Shown: positions 32,782 through 40,909 of the stretch, in pieces | Layout of the letters: the number at the start of each line of letters is the position of its first letter | Position numbering within the stretch: the stretch's first letter is position 1 | Assembly: GCA_903862465.1 (NCBI GenBank) | Contig: CAIOYH010000092.1 | Span: 1-44,062 of the forward strand | From: an uncultured bacterium | Lineage (GTDB): Bacteria > Bacteroidota > Bacteroidia > Bacteroidales > CAIWKO01 | Length of the DNA stretch: 44,062 bases | Direction of reading: 5' to 3' | Made by a program: the position numbers and the translations under genes | Notes under the pieces: generated by a model | Seen by the model: the letters and a program-made list of their open reading frames with translations, nothing else | What the model was told of the DNA's origin: nothing | Database searches by the model: none

Positions 32782-33475
32782 AGCCAAATTGCACACTTGT
32801 TAACAGCCAAAAGTTTCGATTATTGCTTGTCCATTGCGAATTAAGCGACATAATCTTATTCGTGTTTTTATTAGAATTGTATAGAAACGCTTTACAGAAA
32901 AACATGCTCCGAACCTCCGCAAAGAAATGATGCCCCATAAAATATTTGACACCCAAATCCACGCCAAGCCCTGTGCGAAACTGATGCACCACATCCGAAT
33001 TGGACTCTTGCGTTTGGGAGTTGGTGCTTTGAAGTTTCTTACGATAATAATTCATATCCAAAACGCCGCCCCCATAAAAGCCCTGTCCTTGTTTCCGTTT
33101 TGATTGAAAGAAATAATAGTTGTAGGAAGGCAGCAAATGAAAACCACTGATGCTTGCATCCTGCGTGATGGAATAAAATCCTTGGTTTTGGTTGAAGAAG
33201 TCATAGTACTTTATATAGGTATAATCATCAAACAAACCCACATCGAGCGCGGTAGAAAGAAACCATCGTGGCTGAAACTGTCGTGTGTAGTCTATCCCCA
33301 ATCGAATTTGTTGCCTATAATCAAAGAAATCGTAATAAAAAGGAACAACATCCAATACCACCGTATTTTTATAGGCTCTTGGCTTGCTGTCCTGCGCATA
33401 CAAATGATTACACCACATACCAATAATCAGTAGCAAAACGAAAACAGTTTTTTGTTGAAAACCTAGTATGTTCAT
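32771..33475 (-). CDS. small outer-membrane beta-barrel-like protein
   Basis: A 234-residue protein with an N-terminal signal (hydrophobic 9-26, cleavage near LYAQ). The rest alternates aromatic and polar residues as in 8-strand barrels (VVLDVVPFYYDFFDYRQQ, FHLLPSYNYYFF, GQGFYGGGVLDMNYY) and ends LLTSVQFGYAF, a typical barrel C-terminal strand. No family is recognised. It is coupled to the GDPD lipoprotein gene by an 11-bp overlap, suggesting both act at the outer membrane, perhaps in lipid or phosphodiester handling. Confidence 0.7.
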   Translation of the reverse strand: MNILGFQQKTVFVLLLIIGMWCNHLYAQDSKPRAYKNTVVLDVVPFYYDFFDYRQQIRLGIDYTRQFQPRWFLSTALDVGLFDDYTYIKYYDFFNQNQGFYSITQDASISGFHLLPSYNYYFFQSKRKQGQGFYGGGVLDMNYYRKKLQSTNSQTQESNSDVVHQFRTGLGVDLGVKYFMGHHFFAEVRSMFFCKAFLYNSNKNTNKIMSLNSQWTSNNRNFWLLTSVQFGYAF

Positions 33476-34050
33476 TAATTCGATTGTAAGCTTTTTGTGG
33501 ACTCTTGCAAAAAATAAGAAAATTTTTTATTCTTAAATTGGCTTAATTCAATGGAGATTGAACCTGCAAATTTCGAACAAATGACTTTTTTTGTTTTATT
33601 ATTATATTTCATCCAACAAAATTAAACATTTCCCCAATACATCCCCCCATTTATTTTCATTTTTCCATCATATCACAAAAAAACACCAAAACCCATACAA
33701 CTTATGCCATAATTTATTATTTTTGCAATCAAAAAAAAAGAAATGTAAACGCCCCAACAAAAAAAGTAATTTATTGTTTCATCCCGAAAACTGTTTATTA
33801 TGGAAAGGTTTGAAATTCCATTCAAACAATCATGGAGCGAATGTGATTATACTTGCATTGAAATTCTGTTTGAATAAAAAAGACTTCCTTTCAAGGCAAT
33901 TAGTAAACAGAAAAGTGATTTTATCGGTCAACAAAATTGGGTTCTTTGCCTTATTATTTTGTTTTAAGGCAATTAAACCGATTTTTTATGCCTTTGTAAG
34001 TATCTGTAAATAAACATTAAAAAAATCTCGGGACAGTATTTCTCTGACAT
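33476..34050. other. intergenic region with orphan promoter box and a possible tiny ORF
   Basis: TATTTTTG at 33718-33725 fits a plus-strand -7 box. A 25-codon frame at 33800-33877 (MERFEIPFKQSWSECDYTC...) follows, but support is weak. A 140-residue A/T-rich frame (33591-34013) is probably chance, being Lys/Asn/Phe/His-rich without a recognisable domain. A small RNA or small peptide from this box is possible. Confidence 0.3.
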
Positions 34051-34327
34051 ATGATATCATAAATCTGAGAAATGGTATCATAAATCAGATATATGACATC
34101 ATAAAACTAGGAATGATATCATTCATCAGACACATGATGTCATCACCCTAGAAATGATATCATTCATCAGACAAATGGTTTCATAAAACTGGAAATGATA
34201 TCATTCATCAGACACATGATGTCATAAAACCGGAAATGATATCATCCTTCAGACACATGATATCATCACACTAGAAATGGTATCATCCTTCAGACACATG
34301 ATATCATCACACTAGAAATGATGTCTT
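34051..34327. repeat. 20/21-bp alternating array of ATGATATCAT palindromes, 14 units
   Basis: The 10-bp palindrome ATGATATCAT or a one- or two-base variant begins at 34051, 34072, 34093, 34113, 34134, 34154, 34175, 34195, 34216, 34236, 34257, 34277, 34298 and 34318. After the third unit the steps alternate strictly 20 and 21 bp, giving a 41-bp higher-order unit, with alternating spacers TCATCAGACAC-like and AAAACTGGAA-like. No coding. Confidence 0.95.
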
Positions 34328-34525
34328 TTATGCGATTAATGTGTCGTTTTGAATTATTAGTCTTTTCGTTGATTTTCTAAAATTATCTATTTTGGTTTTA
34401 TATGTTTTTAATCCAAGCTATAATCAAGCTTCATGTCCTTACTATATAAAAATATACATAAGTAGTATATAAATTTTATGTTGGCATAACTATTTTAAAT
34501 TCTTAGATTCGTAGCAAACCATACT

Positions 34526-34615
34526 TATAAGGGTGGGCTTTTTTATTGTTCTATTGTTGGATTGTTCTATTGTTTTCCTATTGTGCTCCCTGCCTGAATG
34601 CTTCACGCAGGCAGG
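34526..34615. repeat. shared intergenic block: TATTGTTC repeats plus CCTGCC palindrome, copy 2
   Basis: GGGTGGGCTTTTTTATTG followed by TTCTATTGTTGGATTG is shared almost unchanged with 37038-37075. The 27-bp palindrome 34589-34615 (arms CCTGCCTG and CAGGCAGG) closely matches the one at 37232-37258 and is a mirror-related copy of 5430-5459. Confidence 0.65.
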
Positions 34616-34645
34616 TTTGTGGTTAAATTTTGTTCTTTACCACAA

Positions 34646-34683
34646 TGCCTAATAGTCTAATAGCCTAAAGTCTAAAAGCCTAT
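34646..34683. repeat. short 8-bp repeat at the 3' end of the metallo-beta-lactamase gene
   Basis: GCCTAATA, GTCTAATA, GCCTAAA, GTCTAAAA and GCCTATAT follow each other. The stop codon (CTA at 34680-34682) lies in the last unit. Confidence 0.55.
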
Positions 34684-35576
34684 ATTTTCTTCTTTATGAT
34701 TTCGATAAAACTATCCATATCTCCTTTGTCCATTATCTGTCCGTGACCATTGATTACGATATCGCTTTCGGAACTTCGCGACGTTATCCATGCAATGGCT
34801 TTACGGTATTGATACAAATGCTGCTTATCGAGCGTATCGAAGGAGGGACGCCCGTATTTGAAGAACAAATCGCCCACCCAAAACATCTTCATTTCAGGAA
34901 TATAGACCATAATGTCGCTTTCGGAATGTGACTTCCCGAAATAAATCATATCCAAATGGATATCGCCCATGGATAGCTGCAAAGTGTCTATGAACAGCCT
35001 ATCAGGATACCTGACCTCCACATGATTCACGGCATCTTCATAGGCACAATTATAGCGTGTTCGTTGGCAAAAAACTTCCTGCCACTCGGAACTTCCTTTT
35101 GGAAAGCCTGCTAGTCTTTCATCAAATTGTTTAAGCGTTTTCTTAAGACCTGCATGCACTTTTGCCGTATCGCTCCATTGGTCGTGTATCTCTTTTATGG
35201 CGTTTTCGTGGGCAATGATAGTCGCTTTGGTGAATGCGGCGTTGCCATACGTATGATCGTGATGCCCGTGGGTGTTGATAACATAAACGAAATCATTTCT
35301 TTTTAATTCCTTCTCCAGGATGACGCGATACTGAGAGGATAATGAGCCCGAAATCCCCGCATCAATAATCACGATTCCTTTCTGCGTGGCAATGGCGGTC
35401 ACAGCATCTGCCGCCAAACCCATTAGGAGTGTTTTGTCATTCAGCCGTGTAATGTTTATAAGAGAATCTGCTACTTGGGGAGCAACGACAGACTGAGCGC
35501 GGGAAAATAGACTTCCCACCAACAAAAGCATCACAAGTGATGTGACCGCACGGACGATTAAAGGTACTTTCTTCAT
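34680..35576 (-). CDS. secreted metallo-beta-lactamase-fold hydrolase
   Basis: A 298-residue protein with a signal peptide (about 8-27, cleavage near SRAQ). The MBL zinc motif is complete: HGHHDH (about 103-108), a later His in GKSHSESD, Asp in WVGDLFF and His in INGHGQ. This is subclass B1-like in layout but without other marks of true beta-lactamases; many such periplasmic hydrolases act on other esters or lactones. It starts 3 bp after the stop of a TPR protein gene and is probably its partner. No resistance role should be assumed. Confidence 0.85.
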   Translation of the reverse strand: MKKVPLIVRAVTSLVMLLLVGSLFSRAQSVVAPQVADSLINITRLNDKTLLMGLAADAVTAIATQKGIVIIDAGISGSLSSQYRVILEKELKRNDFVYVINTHGHHDHTYGNAAFTKATIIAHENAIKEIHDQWSDTAKVHAGLKKTLKQFDERLAGFPKGSSEWQEVFCQRTRYNCAYEDAVNHVEVRYPDRLFIDTLQLSMGDIHLDMIYFGKSHSESDIMVYIPEMKMFWVGDLFFKYGRPSFDTLDKQHLYQYRKAIAWITSRSSESDIVINGHGQIMDKGDMDSFIEIIKKKI

Positions 35577-35579
35577 AGT

Positions 35580-36887
35580 CTATCTTTTTTGTTGTTGTTT
35601 GAGTTTGATTTCCGCTATGCGGCGGCGGGCATAAGCTTCATAGGTGGTTTCGGTACCTGTTTCCTTAACGGGAATGGCTTCGGGCACATCTTTCACAAAG
35701 AGCTCGTAATATTCCAACGACTGATCCACATTGTGGAAATAATAATCATGTTGATAGCCAAGGCGGAAAAACAATCTTTTGTTTTCGGGATATATAGCAT
35801 GTATCTTTTCGAGGATTTTTAGCGCGTCTTCTTCCCTATCTTTATTGTTGTAAGCTTCTGCCAATTCTACATAAATGTTGGTCAAAAACTGTTCGGGAGG
35901 CATCATGAGTCCCAGGGTCTTGTTGAGATAGACGATACCCGTGTCGGCAAGAAACGACCGTGTTGCCGCAACGCCATAATAGAAACATGTTTCGGCATCG
36001 GAGGTATCCATGATGAAGGCTTGGGCAAAAAACATTTCAGCAGAATCGAAAACCTCTTGTTTGTAATAGGACAAACCCAATTTCCGATACACAAACAAGG
36101 AACTATCGCCTGCACGAAGACATTGATGAAAACGGGAAACCGCAGTTTTATAGTCTTTCTGTAGATGATAGAACCATGCATTGAGTTTCATGACGGGATT
36201 CAGCAGGGTGTCTTGTTTCAAATAATTCTCTGTCAGCAGCAGCCCTTTATCATACTCGGCAGTGCGGATATAAATGTTGGCAAGTTTTTGTGTGGCGTAG
36301 GTGTCGAAAGGGGAAGCAGCGAGCATTTGTTGATACCAATATGCCGCTGTATCATTGCGCTTCATTTCATAATAACTATCGGCAGTGAGTCGCAAGGCAT
36401 AAAGGTTTGCAGGGCTTTGGTTGCATAAGGACTTGAGGAGGTCAATACAGTTTATATAATCTTCATCCCCAAAATACAAACCTGCAAGTTGCGATAGAAA
36501 ATAGATATTCTGCGGAGAGAGCCTGCAAGCTTTTGCACAATAAAGAATGGCATTTCTGCTGTCGCCCCTCTTCTGACAAAGGTTGGACAACTCAACAATA
36601 AGCTGTAGGTTGACTGAGTCGTTCGAAAATGCTTTCAAAAGCACCTCATAGGACTGTTTGTACTGATAAAGCCCTGTCAGCGCCCTCGATTTTAATAACA
36701 GCAGATGGCTGTTGGCGGTGTCAGCACCCACTAGACTGTTATCTGCAAGTTCAATGGCTTCGCTGAATCTGTAGTTATCCATCAAAGCAGCGATTTTCTT
36801 TTCGGCATCCGAAGCCTGAGCAAACAAACTACTCACGCCGCTAAAGCAAAAAATCAATAGTATAATTTGGTATCTAATCCTTTTCAT
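35580..36887 (-). CDS. secreted TPR-repeat protein
   Basis: A 435-residue protein with a signal peptide (MKRIRYQIILLIFCF...FAQ). About nine to ten TPR-like helix pairs fill the mature part, for example NAILYCAKACRLSPQNIYFLSQLAGLYF, DTAAYWYQQMLAASPFDTYATQKLANIY and DALKILEKIHAIYPENKRLFFRLGY. TPR proteins are scaffolds; this one is probably periplasmic. The C-terminus ends in a Lys/Gln-rich tail. Three bp before the metallo-beta-lactamase-fold gene and translated with it. A -7 box is 18 bp upstream. Confidence 0.85.
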   Translation of the reverse strand: MKRIRYQIILLIFCFSGVSSLFAQASDAEKKIAALMDNYRFSEAIELADNSLVGADTANSHLLLLKSRALTGLYQYKQSYEVLLKAFSNDSVNLQLIVELSNLCQKRGDSRNAILYCAKACRLSPQNIYFLSQLAGLYFGDEDYINCIDLLKSLCNQSPANLYALRLTADSYYEMKRNDTAAYWYQQMLAASPFDTYATQKLANIYIRTAEYDKGLLLTENYLKQDTLLNPVMKLNAWFYHLQKDYKTAVSRFHQCLRAGDSSLFVYRKLGLSYYKQEVFDSAEMFFAQAFIMDTSDAETCFYYGVAATRSFLADTGIVYLNKTLGLMMPPEQFLTNIYVELAEAYNNKDREEDALKILEKIHAIYPENKRLFFRLGYQHDYYFHNVDQSLEYYELFVKDVPEAIPVKETGTETTYEAYARRRIAEIKLKQQQKR

Positions 36888-36904
36888 AATGAATTAATTT
36901 GATA

Positions 36905-36912
36905 CAAAGATA
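36905..36912 (-). promoter_or_regulatory. -7 box for the TPR / metallo-hydrolase pair
   Basis: TATCTTTG on the minus strand fits TAnnTTTG, 18 bp before the ATG at 36887. No clear TTG at -33. Confidence 0.55.
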
Positions 36913-37021
36913 CAACATTATGAAACTATTTCAGTGGTCAAAAAAGTTAGCGGCAGGAGATAATCAGTTAACGGCAAAATTCTTGCTATTTCGATTCAAA
37001 AAAGGCGAGAAATGATAGATG

Positions 37022-37258
37022 AAAAGCTCACTTTTTATGGGTGGGCTTTTTTATTGTTCTATTGTTGGATTGTTTTATGGTTGAGGATTCTTAGTGTTTC
37101 TTGGTGGTCTTAGTGTCTTTGTGGTTTTTTCTTCTTTTGTTACACAGAGATACACAGTGATAAAGAGTTACACAGAGATATTGGAAAGGCACGGCAACCC
37201 TTGGTATTTGGGTTTTGGTATTTGGTATTTGCCTGCCTGACTGCATCACGCAGGCAGG
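37022..37258. repeat. terminator-like hairpin, low-complexity stretch and CCTGCC palindrome, copy 3
   Basis: AAAAGCTCAC (37022-37031) pairs with GTGGGCTTTT (37041-37050), a likely terminator for the leftward giant gene. It is followed by the block shared with 34526, then simple stretches (CTTAGTGT, ACACAGAGATACACAG and TTGGTATT repeats) and the 27-bp palindrome at 37232-37258. No gene. Confidence 0.6.
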
Positions 37259-37282
37259 GAACTTGGTATTTGGTTCTTGTCC

Positions 37283-40200
37283 TTACTTCTGAACTATTAT
37301 CTTCTTCGTCACCAGCCCCAACGCCGTTCGAATACTGACGAAATAGATACCCGAGTTCTTATCCCCTAAATCTATGGAGATTACTTTCGTGAAGACTCCT
37401 TTTTCCGTGCGCTGCATCACCTGCTTGCCTTGTATGTCGAATACTTTGATGTCAACATCCTGCATATTGGGCAAAGCCAAATCTAAAGTAAACTTTCCCG
37501 CAGAGGGATTCGGATACAACTCTATGCTTTCCACAGGCGTCACCTCATTATGATTGAGATAATAACCCACCGTAAATTGACAATACACCTGCGAACCGAA
37601 GTCGGCATTGAAGGTCTTTATCACCACACCGTCGCTCGCCCGACGGATGCGGATATAGCCTGCACCATCGGAATTCGCCCAAAAAGACAAGCCATCATCA
37701 TCGTTATCTAAAAGCGTGAATTCATAGCAGCCATTGGTCAGATGAACGGTATCCTTATACACGGTGTTCGCCGCAAATGTGTTTTTATACAAGAGGGTAT
37801 TGCCTTGGTCGTCCTTCAGCATATAGGAGTTTTCGTTGGGGTAGAGATTGGATTTAAACTCGATGATGATATCGTTAGGGAATTGCGGCGGAGCGCTATA
37901 GGTGGTTTTGACGGTGTTGTTATAGGAATATTGGTCAGCGCCGCCATTGGGAGCCGAAACGGTGGCATAGAAGGTTCCGTTGGAGCCTGTCCATTGGATT
38001 GCAGCCAGTCGGACGTCTTGGAGTTCCATAAACTTCAGATTGCCCGTCCAATGATACACCGAGGGCGTGGTGCCGATGCCTTCCACGCCGTAGATAATAT
38101 CGAGCGAGGTTAAAGTGGTGGAGCCTGTGTTGCGAATCGTCACCAGCGGATTGTTGCAAATTGGGTTCTTGCGCGAATAGATTTGCGCTTTGGTGGGCGT
38201 TTTGATTTCGTACAATTCAGCATCGAGAGTGAAGTTGGCAGCGCCATAGGACACCAATTGCGTCTCAATTTGAAAGTTGGGCGCCGAACCTTGTCCATTC
38301 CAATTATACGCATCAATGTTATAATCCAAAGAAGTGGAATCGCCAGGCGTTACGTAAGGCGTCAATTCAAAATCGTAGGTGTTGGCAATGCCGCCCGGGC
38401 ACCAATTGGCGCGGCTATAGACCCAGGTACCGCCTTGCGGAAAAATGGGATTCACGCCGCAATCGTCGCGCCACACCGACTTGCTAAATCGTTGCGTCCC
38501 ATCCACGAATATATAATGCGTTTTGGCGCAGAACTCTGCACAGTTTTCCAAATCACCCATGCCATGCCCTGTGGGACGTATTTTAATGCGAGTAGAAAAG
38601 GCATCCGAAGCAATCTTCACCTTGCGGGCAGACAACACAGTTTCGGTGTTGGAGTTATACCAATAGGTGGAGCACCACAAGTTTTTTATCGTCTTGGGGT
38701 CGCGGGGCGGCGTTCCTTTGATAAATTCAAAACGCAGGTCAAGCAGCTCCTGCCAATTGCCGGCAGACAATTGCACGGAGTCGTGAAGCAGCGTCCGATA
38801 ATCAGACACATCAAACACCCAGGTGAAACCATTGCCCAAGCTGAGCCCGTTGCCGTAAGGGGTAATCAGTCGTTCCAATTCGTAGCGATTCACCACCTCG
38901 AAATGCGGACTATAATAATACCAATGTTTCAGGTGTATCGTCGAATCGGCTTGCACCAAAGTGGAATCTGTGGCAACGCCCAAATGATTATACGCATAAT
39001 GATTGTAATACGGTGTCCAAACTGTCATGGTGTCGTGACACACCAAGGGCTGCAATGAATCCGTATAGAAAAAGATTTGCATAGGATCGGATGGCAACGA
39101 GTCTATCGTGATGAGGGTATCAATTTGAGCTGTGTAAACGCCTTGCTCAAAAATCAGGTTCGGACGCAGTGACGTTTCCTGAAAGTTGCGCACGATCTCG
39201 CTGCCTTTTGTATAGGTGAAAACAGGCAGACCGAACAAATTGCCCGTATGCGCTCCGTTGCTCGAATCGGCGGCTGTGTTCGGAGTGTTGTCGTTAAACT
39301 TATAATACAATTGCAGTTTGTTGCTAAAGGGATGCGACGCATTCAGGTCTTTATACATCCATTTGTGTATAGTAGCCGAGTCGAGTTCTACATTCCAAAC
39401 CGCAAACTCATCCATAGAGCCATCGTAATTATAGCCAATATCGGTCCACAAACAGGTGCCGATTCTGAACTTCTTGATGCCGCGCATGCATTTGGTTAAG
39501 GCGGTGCCCGAATGCCACAACAGACCGTTGAGATAAATCTTTTGATTGCCCGTGGCAGCGTTTTTGGTAAAAGTCCAATAGTTCCATTTGCCTTCAATTT
39601 CGGCAGTGGTGGCGGCTTTGTTGATGCGGTCATACGACCCGGTGTTGTTGTTGCCGGCATCCCAATACACATTGCTGTTCGACCAAGGCAAATGCACATT
39701 AATCACGCGATTGTTCAACGAATCATACGCTTCAAAAGCAGATTGGTCTTGAGGCTGAAAAGCGGGATTGCCATACGCCCAGAAGGAAACGGTGATGGCG
39801 CTGTCAATGGCTGCTGTTGCCTCTTTCGGCACGTTGATATAATCGGCGCCCATAAAGAACAAAGCCTTATCGTTGCCCGCCGAGGTGATGCCGCTCTTGC
39901 TGCCCGTGTTTTCCGCATAAACGCTATTGGAGGTGCCCGATGCGCCATTGTCGAATGAAATATCAATCAATATATTTTGCAGACCATCCCAGTTGAAGGC
40001 GTTGATAAAATGGATGATATTCCAACCGTTAGCCGTGAAGGTGGTGGTATTAGAATATACCGTAGTGAAGCCCGAATTCTCAAATTGTGAGGAGGTCAGC
40101 GAATCTAAAGCGGAATGTTTTATGCGTATGGTGAGGTTTTTCAGTTGACTGCCATGTCCTTGCAGATTGAAACGCAAGCCGCTGATGTCGCCCGCATGTA

Positions 40201-40723
40201 ATCCTGCTGAAAGGAGTTCAGGGACTTTCCATAGAAACTGCGAACGACTCTCAGCATAAGCGGAATTGAAAGGCGTGGTAGAAATTTGATTTCCATTACC
40301 CATATAAGTTGAATCGAAAGACGTGATGCCTGTGTAGTTTATGTTTGTGTTGAAGTGGGGGGAATATTTCCATGAGGGTTGAAACATAAACTTCAATGAA
40401 TCGGGACTCGCACCATTGACCACATAGCTGGGCGCGTTCAACAAAGTGGAATCCAACATGCCTGTGTGTTCATACACGTATGTCGAGGTTTGGTAATCCC
40501 ATTCGCCGCAAGCGGGACTTTGAGCCGGATTGCATTTAAGGGTGTAATACATCAATATTTTGTTGGTGCGCATCGTGTCGGATGGAAACACATACCACGA
40601 GTTTTGAGGGCTGCCAAAGGTGAATGTTTGCACTTTTACGGTATCACCCGGGCTTGCCTGCACTATAAAAGTGGAAAAACAACACAGAAATACAAATACT
40701 TTAAAGAGGATAAATTTAGTCAT
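37283..40723 (-). CDS. PNGase F-like glycosidase with LamG domain and T9SS type A signal
   Basis: An 1146-residue secreted protein. A signal peptide (1-24) is followed by a PNGase F N-terminal-like start with CGEWDYQTSTYVYEHTG (about 72-88), where Asp76 is placed like the catalytic Asp in the CD.WDR motif of PNGase F. A LamG/concanavalin-like domain lies at about 285-475 (KALFFMGADYINVP ... GSMDEFAVWN...YYKFND). The peptide-N-glycosidase-like region at about 530-860 includes ENCAEFCAKTH and WRDDCGVNPIFPQGGTW...NWCPGG, the most distinctive block of the family. The C-terminus has LYPNPSAGKFTLDL and ends KKIIVQK, a type A domain. Expected at the surface or secreted, removing N-linked glycans from glycoproteins. 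Compared with classical PNGase F (about 314 residues) it is more than three times longer. Confidence 0.85.
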   Translation of the reverse strand: MTKFILFKVFVFLCCFSTFIVQASPGDTVKVQTFTFGSPQNSWYVFPSDTMRTNKILMYYTLKCNPAQSPACGEWDYQTSTYVYEHTGMLDSTLLNAPSYVVNGASPDSLKFMFQPSWKYSPHFNTNINYTGITSFDSTYMGNGNQISTTPFNSAYAESRSQFLWKVPELLSAGLHAGDISGLRFNLQGHGSQLKNLTIRIKHSALDSLTSSQFENSGFTTVYSNTTTFTANGWNIIHFINAFNWDGLQNILIDISFDNGASGTSNSVYAENTGSKSGITSAGNDKALFFMGADYINVPKEATAAIDSAITVSFWAYGNPAFQPQDQSAFEAYDSLNNRVINVHLPWSNSNVYWDAGNNNTGSYDRINKAATTAEIEGKWNYWTFTKNAATGNQKIYLNGLLWHSGTALTKCMRGIKKFRIGTCLWTDIGYNYDGSMDEFAVWNVELDSATIHKWMYKDLNASHPFSNKLQLYYKFNDNTPNTAADSSNGAHTGNLFGLPVFTYTKGSEIVRNFQETSLRPNLIFEQGVYTAQIDTLITIDSLPSDPMQIFFYTDSLQPLVCHDTMTVWTPYYNHYAYNHLGVATDSTLVQADSTIHLKHWYYYSPHFEVVNRYELERLITPYGNGLSLGNGFTWVFDVSDYRTLLHDSVQLSAGNWQELLDLRFEFIKGTPPRDPKTIKNLWCSTYWYNSNTETVLSARKVKIASDAFSTRIKIRPTGHGMGDLENCAEFCAKTHYIFVDGTQRFSKSVWRDDCGVNPIFPQGGTWVYSRANWCPGGIANTYDFELTPYVTPGDSTSLDYNIDAYNWNGQGSAPNFQIETQLVSYGAANFTLDAELYEIKTPTKAQIYSRKNPICNNPLVTIRNTGSTTLTSLDIIYGVEGIGTTPSVYHWTGNLKFMELQDVRLAAIQWTGSNGTFYATVSAPNGGADQYSYNNTVKTTYSAPPQFPNDIIIEFKSNLYPNENSYMLKDDQGNTLLYKNTFAANTVYKDTVHLTNGCYEFTLLDNDDDGLSFWANSDGAGYIRIRRASDGVVIKTFNADFGSQVYCQFTVGYYLNHNEVTPVESIELYPNPSAGKFTLDLALPNMQDVDIKVFDIQGKQVMQRTEKGVFTKVISIDLGDKNSGIYFVSIRTALGLVTKKIIVQK

Positions 40724-40861
40724 AGTATGCTATTTTTTAGATTAATACCTTGGATGATAAATTACAATCGTGAAATAAATCAAGCCGTTTCAATTCGAAT
40801 ACGAAATTAAGAATATTTTTCGACATAGAACGATAATTGATACAAATAATGATATTATTCA

Positions 40862-40869
40862 TATATTTG
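40862..40869 (+). promoter_or_regulatory. -7 box for the phosphatase gene
   Basis: TATATTTG, followed by CACC, fits TAnnTTTG, 40 bp before the ATG at 40910. TTG at 40837-40839 is 22 bp upstream. Confidence 0.6.
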
Positions 40870-40909
40870 CACCAATATTATTATTTCTTTTAATCTTAGA
40901 AACACCAAT

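Noticed and set aside
33591-34013. 140-residue plus-strand frame in an intergenic region
   Set aside because: A/T-driven composition (Lys, Asn, Phe, His), no domain, and the best promoter-like box lies inside it rather than before it.
34680-35576. antibiotic-resistance beta-lactamase
   Set aside because: Only the general metallo-beta-lactamase zinc motif is seen; the fold serves many hydrolases and the TPR partner does not suggest resistance.
38183-39058. 291-residue plus-strand open frame
   Set aside because: Antisense to the PNGase F-like gene; composition is that of a shadow.
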